A DNA stretch of 7,923 bases, from contig CAMKAM010000067.1 of the NCBI GenBank assembly GCA_946410475.1, forward strand, positions 1-7,923. The letters are read 5' to 3'. Shown here in pieces: positions 5,444 to 7,923 of this stretch (within the stretch, counting starts at the first letter, position 1; each line of letters begins with the position of its first letter). The notes under the pieces were generated by a model. It was not told where the DNA came from. It searched no databases and saw only the letters and a list, made by a program, of their open reading frames with translations. The DNA comes from an uncultured Bacillota bacterium. GTDB taxonomy: Bacteria > Bacillota > Clostridia > Peptostreptococcales > Anaerovoracaceae. The position numbers were made by a program, and so were the translations under genes.

Positions 5444-6075
5444 CTGTCCGCCGCCTTTCCTAATGCCGGTACGAACATCGCTATGCTTACAGCAAGCAGG
5501 AAGTCGAACACATAGTAAGAATACCTGATCGGAGAATCATAGTCGAAGCACGAAGCGGTCCACAGCGCATATTCCACAAAGCTGTACAGCAGTACCGCTT
5601 TGCAGATGTTACGTTTCCGCCTGTCCTCAGCATCATCTTTCGGTATCCTGATCAGCCTTATGCGCGCGTTCCATATCAGGGTGCCCATCAGCACGGCGGT
5701 GATCAGATTGCTTACATAATCACCGTACTGCATATATATGAGACACATCACAAGAACGAAAAACGCGACCTCGGCCATAGACAGATACTTTTTCGACGTG
5801 TCTTCTGTCGCTTCCGCATCGAAACGGAACAGGATCAGCAGCAGGAAAAGAACTGCCGCGTCCCAGCTGATATACGGAATAAAAGAATCCGGCGCATCGA
5901 GACCGTAGAAAAATGAATACAGCATCCACCACAGATCGCCCAGGAAGCATGCACCGGCAAACATCCCGTACAGCATCCATGTCCTGCTCCTATATGTTAC
6001 CGCTTTATATACGGCTGTGATCATACAGCCGCACGCGACGATCATCTGTATGATATTCAGCGCGTTTTCAAGCAT
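5440..6075 (-). CDS. Seven-helix membrane protein of unknown family in the sigma/PrsW operon
   Basis: Family not recognised. It has 211 residues with hydrophobic segments at about 5-24, 32-55, 66-83, 98-116, 118-138, 157-176 and 183-204. Positively charged connectors (RIRLIRIPKDDAEDRRKRN at about 138-156) indicate a cytoplasmic loop between helices 5 and 6. Many Trp, Tyr and Asp residues lie near the helix ends (GDLWWMLYSFFYGLDAPD; CFDYDSPIRYSYYVFD), which could form an external binding face. The ATG directly follows the TAG of the upstream small-protein gene (TAGATG), with GAGGAG ahead of it, and its 3' end overlaps the protease gene by 4 nt, so all are made together. The seven-helix shape and position suggest a sensor, or a partner that presents the substrate to the protease. 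This is inference. A transporter or an inactive protease relative cannot be excluded. Confidence 0.82.
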   Translation of the reverse strand: MLENALNIIQMIVACGCMITAVYKAVTYRSRTWMLYGMFAGACFLGDLWWMLYSFFYGLDAPDSFIPYISWDAAVLFLLLILFRFDAEATEDTSKKYLSMAEVAFFVLVMCLIYMQYGDYVSNLITAVLMGTLIWNARIRLIRIPKDDAEDRRKRNICKAVLLYSFVEYALWTASCFDYDSPIRYSYYVFDFLLAVSIAMFVPALGKAADR

Positions 6076-6420
6076 CTATCTCTCCTCTTTTTTTGCCGGT
6101 CTATCAACATTGCCTCGGGTATATTCTCTGAGCCGGAAGCAGAAGGCCGACGCCGCAGCTCCCAACAGGAAAGCGATGATGCAGATCACGATGCCTCCGA
6201 GATGCCCGCCCGAAGCGAAGATGCTTCCGCTCATACCGCTGTTTTCGGGCACGACGACCTGCGAAAGATCCGGCATCATCACAGCCAGAAGTATCACGGC
6301 AGCAAAACTGACCAGCGCGGCCGCCGTTCCGGCAAAGCGCGCTTTCCTGACGCGCTGCTCTCTTTCAAGCTCCGCAGCACGTCTGTGCATAGCCTCTATC
6401 CGTTCCTCATTCGTACGCAT
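6076..6420 (-). CDS. Small two-helix membrane protein (orf114) following the sigma factor; candidate anti-sigma or regulatory subunit
   Basis: Family not recognised. It has 114 residues. A charged helical N-terminus (MRTNEERIEAMHRRAAEL, then EREQRVRKAR) precedes TM1 (about 31-48), then an external loop with PENSGMSGS and GGHLGG, TM2 (about 77-96) and a charged C-terminal tail of about 18 residues ending AKKEER. Both termini are predicted to be cytoplasmic. Its start lies inside the 3' end of the sigma gene (14-nt overlap), with AGAAGG about 8 nt upstream, so translation is coupled to the sigma factor. Anti-sigma factors are commonly encoded in exactly this position as small membrane proteins with a cytoplasmic N-terminal helical part, and PrsW, two genes on, is an anti-sigma protease elsewhere. 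However, the N-terminus (about 30 residues) is much shorter than a zinc-binding anti-sigma domain and has no Cys or HxxxCxxC motif. The anti-sigma role is therefore a hypothesis. Orf99 is its paralogue. Confidence 0.82.
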   Translation of the reverse strand: MRTNEERIEAMHRRAAELEREQRVRKARFAGTAAALVSFAAVILLAVMMPDLSQVVVPENSGMSGSIFASGGHLGGIVICIIAFLLGAAASAFCFRLREYTRGNVDRPAKKEER

Positions 6421-6994
6421 TCCTGATACCTTCTTTCGCCAGTTCCCTACGCATATGTTCCTTGCCCCTCGTCAGCAGATGGTCCACCCTCTTCGGTTTC
6501 ACACCCATGACCAGCGCCGCTTCATTATATGTCAATTCCTCCATATATACCAGCCACAGCGCCTCTCTGAGTTCCGGGTCTATCCGGTCCAGACACATCA
6601 TCAGCATCTCCCTTCGCTCGTCATCTACGATCCTCTGCGCTCCGTGATCATCTGCCATAGCGCCCGGTGCGCCTTGGAGCACTATGTTTTGTACTTCCTG
6701 GTCCATGCTGTCCAGGCTGAAAGTGTCCATGCGGCGCTTGACAGAATGGAAACGCGAAGCGAGGTTCCGCGCTGTTTTGAAGAGGTAAGCCTTGAATTTT
6801 CCCTCATTCATCCGCGGTCTTTTTACCATTATCCTCGCGAATGCTTCTATCATCAGGTCCTCGGAATCCTGCCAGTCGTGCAGATATCCGTTCAAATATA
6901 CCGTCAGGCTGTCGCCGTGACGGATCATCAGTTCATCGTATGAAGTTGTATCTCCTGACAAAAACAGGTGATATAATTCATCATCTGTATGCAT
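6407..6994 (-). CDS. ECF-like sigma-70 family RNA polymerase sigma factor
   Basis: A 195-residue protein with only regions 2 and 4, as in extracytoplasmic-function sigma factors. It directs RNA polymerase to a special promoter set. Region 2 spans about 15-90: DSEDLMIEAFARI (43-55) is region 2.2, which contacts the polymerase beta' clamp helices, and GKFKAYLFKTARNLASRF (65-82) is 2.3/2.4, for promoter melting and -10 recognition. A variable acidic linker (about 91-130) follows. Region 4 (about 134-186) has the helix-turn-helix LTYNEAALVMGVKPKRVDHL (154-173) for -35 recognition. The ATG at 6994 is chosen because AGGAGG (7002-7007) lies 7 nt upstream. The frame is open to a TTG at 7012, but that would place the ribosome binding site inside the gene. 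It heads the operon with orf114, the seven-helix protein and the PrsW-like protease. Its promoter looks like a housekeeping one, so control is probably post-translational. Target promoters are unknown. Confidence 0.92.
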   Translation of the reverse strand: MHTDDELYHLFLSGDTTSYDELMIRHGDSLTVYLNGYLHDWQDSEDLMIEAFARIMVKRPRMNEGKFKAYLFKTARNLASRFHSVKRRMDTFSLDSMDQEVQNIVLQGAPGAMADDHGAQRIVDDERREMLMMCLDRIDPELREALWLVYMEELTYNEAALVMGVKPKRVDHLLTRGKEHMRRELAKEGIRNAYE

Positions 6995-7025
6995 TCGATA
7001 TCCTCCTACCAAAACCTGTATTTAC

Positions 7026-7055
7026 ATTATAAGGTGCAGGGCGTATGGTTTGCAA
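7026..7055 (-). promoter_or_regulatory. Predicted sigma-A promoter of the sigma/PrsW operon
   Basis: Minus strand: TTGCAA (7050-7055), 18-bp spacer, perfect TATAAT (7026-7031). The predicted start is at about 7019, giving a 5' leader of about 25 nt that contains the AGGAGG site. No ECF-type AAC / CGT pair at the proper spacing was found in the 70-bp region, so direct autoregulation by the encoded sigma factor is not evident. Confidence 0.65.
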
Positions 7056-7082
7056 ATGACTTTTCAGAATATTCACCAATGA

Positions 7083-7110
7083 AAAGGATCCGGGGCCCAC
7101 CGGATCCTTT
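7083..7110 (-). terminator. Rho-independent terminator of the cysteine desulfidase gene
   Basis: AAAGGATCCGG (7083-7093), a 6-nt loop and CCGGATCCTTT (7100-7110) form a perfect 11-bp stem. On the minus strand it ends in TTTT. It lies 36 nt beyond the desulfidase stop and just upstream of the sigma operon promoter, which it insulates. Confidence 0.85.
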
Positions 7111-7146
7111 GAGGTTTTATTTAAATAGTGTATCGATAACTCGTCT

Positions 7147-7923
7147 TTAGATCGAAAGGTCTCTGTCTCCGAGCATTACGTGAAGGATCTCGATGTCAGT
7201 CTCCCTCATGCCGACTCTTCCGACATATCCGACGCTCTTGATCGTCTCGTCAACGTTGTCGAGGACGAGGCCTTCATCCGGCTGATAGACTCTGCCTGCG
7301 AGAGCCATCTTGCTGCCCATGACGGCCGCGTCGAGCGACGATGCGATCTTAGCTGCGCACGATGCTTTTGCTCCGTCGCATACAGCTCCGCCCATGTCGC
7401 ACAGAACGTTAGTGATAGCCATTCCGATCTGCTCTGTCGTACCGCCCTGCAGATATGTGATACCGGCAGATACGCCTGCTCCGGCGCTGACTGCTCCGCA
7501 GAATGCCGACAGAGGTCCGATGTGTCTCTTGATGTGGACCGATATCAGGTTCGCTATAGTAAGCGCTCTGTATGTCTCCTCTTCGCTTGCGCCGATCCCG
7601 TTTGCGAATTCTGTGACGCCGCAAGTGATCGTGATGCCCTGGTTGCCGCTTCCCGAGTTGATGACTACCGGAAGAACGCTTCCTGCCATCCTTGCGTCAG
7701 AACCTGCGGCAGCCTTCGCCTTCAGTCTTACGAGTACGTCTTCATCTCCATATGTTTCGATGAGAGTCTTTCCTACTTCTGCTCCGTAGCCGCCCTTCAG
7801 ACCTTCTTCACCGATAGCCATGTTGCACTCTATCGCCGGTCCGATAAACGGTTTTACATCTTCGACGTCGACTTCCTTCGCGAATTCCACGATGTCAGCC
7901 ACGTTCAGCAGTTTCTTCAGTTC
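7147..7923 (-). CDS. cyuA: L-cysteine desulfidase / L-serine dehydratase-like protein CyuA (UPF0597), C-terminal 258 residues, 5' end outside the window
   Basis: The frame is open to the window edge, and the full protein should be about 430 residues, so roughly 170-180 residues are missing. A GTG at 7902 is internal, not the start, because family sequence continues upstream of it. CyuA (YhaM) is a cytoplasmic [4Fe-4S] enzyme that breaks L-cysteine to pyruvate, ammonia and sulfide. Visible elements are NSGSGNQG (89-96 of the fragment), HIGPLSAFCGAVSAGAG (134-150), and VLCDMGGAVCDGAKASCAAK (173-192). C142, C175 and C182 fit the three cluster ligands known from the Methanocaldococcus jannaschii enzyme, including the 7-residue spacing of the last two. 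The catalytic N-terminal Cys is not in the window. The gene ends 36 nt before its terminator. Pyruvate made here would feed an oxidoreductase such as the one at the left edge, but the two genes are 7 kb apart. L-serine as substrate is an alternative, since the domain is shared with serine dehydratase alpha. Confidence 0.92.
   Translation of the reverse strand, partial: ELKKLLNVADIVEFAKEVDVEDVKPFIGPAIECNMAIGEEGLKGGYGAEVGKTLIETYGDEDVLVRLKAKAAAGSDARMAGSVLPVVINSGSGNQGITITCGVTEFANGIGASEEETYRALTIANLISVHIKRHIGPLSAFCGAVSAGAGVSAGITYLQGGTTEQIGMAITNVLCDMGGAVCDGAKASCAAKIASSLDAAVMGSKMALAGRVYQPDEGLVLDNVDETIKSVGYVGRVGMRETDIEILHVMLGDRDLSI

Noticed and set aside
6017..6943. 308-codon plus-strand open frame opposite the sigma factor and orf114
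   Set aside because: It is a shadow frame with no ribosome binding site. The sigma factor regions 2 and 4 are unambiguous on the other strand.
6995..7012. TTG start at 7012 for the sigma factor
   Set aside because: The AGGAGG site at 7002-7007 would fall inside the gene. The ATG at 6994 has ideal spacing.
7013..7080. ECF-type autoregulated promoter before the sigma gene
   Set aside because: I looked for an AAC-type -35 and CGT-type -10 at 16-17 bp and found none. A TTGCAA / TATAAT pair explains the region better.

Overview
The window looks like a chromosomal segment from an anaerobic Firmicute of the class Clostridia, with mid-range GC. The evidence is the combination of a WalJ/YycJ-type metallo-hydrolase in one transcription unit with RlmH (a Firmicutes arrangement), Clostridia-like AAGGAGG ribosome binding sites, sigma-A-type promoters, a 2-oxoacid:acceptor oxidoreductase gamma subunit and an oxygen-sensitive-type cysteine desulfidase. 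Genus-level placement is not possible from sequence reading alone. Every gene except the RNase H gene is on the minus strand. No rRNA, tRNA, CRISPR array, insertion sequence or phage gene was seen.

Layout from left to right. At 1-35 is the very start of a minus-strand gene whose peptide (EIRWHGR) matches the N-terminus of 2-oxoacid:acceptor oxidoreductase gamma subunits. It has a promoter and a perfect 7-1-7 dyad upstream. At 296-1750 is a NhaD/IT-superfamily Na+/H+ antiporter with its own strong promoter and an intrinsic terminator. At 1896-3745 is a compact three-gene unit: walJ-like metallo-hydrolase, GNAT acetyltransferase, rlmH. Divergently from it, at 3841-4380, is an rnhA-type RNase HI whose promoter sits so close to the ATG that the mRNA may be leaderless.

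The most interesting part is the minus-strand block at 4403-6994. An ECF-like sigma factor gene with a clear promoter is followed, with overlaps or zero spacing, by a 114-residue two-helix membrane protein, a seven-helix membrane protein of unknown family and a PrsW-family intramembrane metalloprotease. An intrinsic terminator follows, and beyond it lies a 99-residue paralogue of the 114-residue protein. PrsW proteases are known from Bacillus to cut the anti-sigma factor RsiW. The set therefore looks like a self-contained membrane-signalling cassette in which the small protein or proteins may restrain the sigma factor and the protease may release it. That functional reading is inference.

At the right edge (7147-7923) is the C-terminal 258 residues of a CyuA/UPF0597 L-cysteine desulfidase (L-serine dehydratase-like Fe-S enzyme), followed by a strong hairpin terminator that separates it from the sigma-factor operon.
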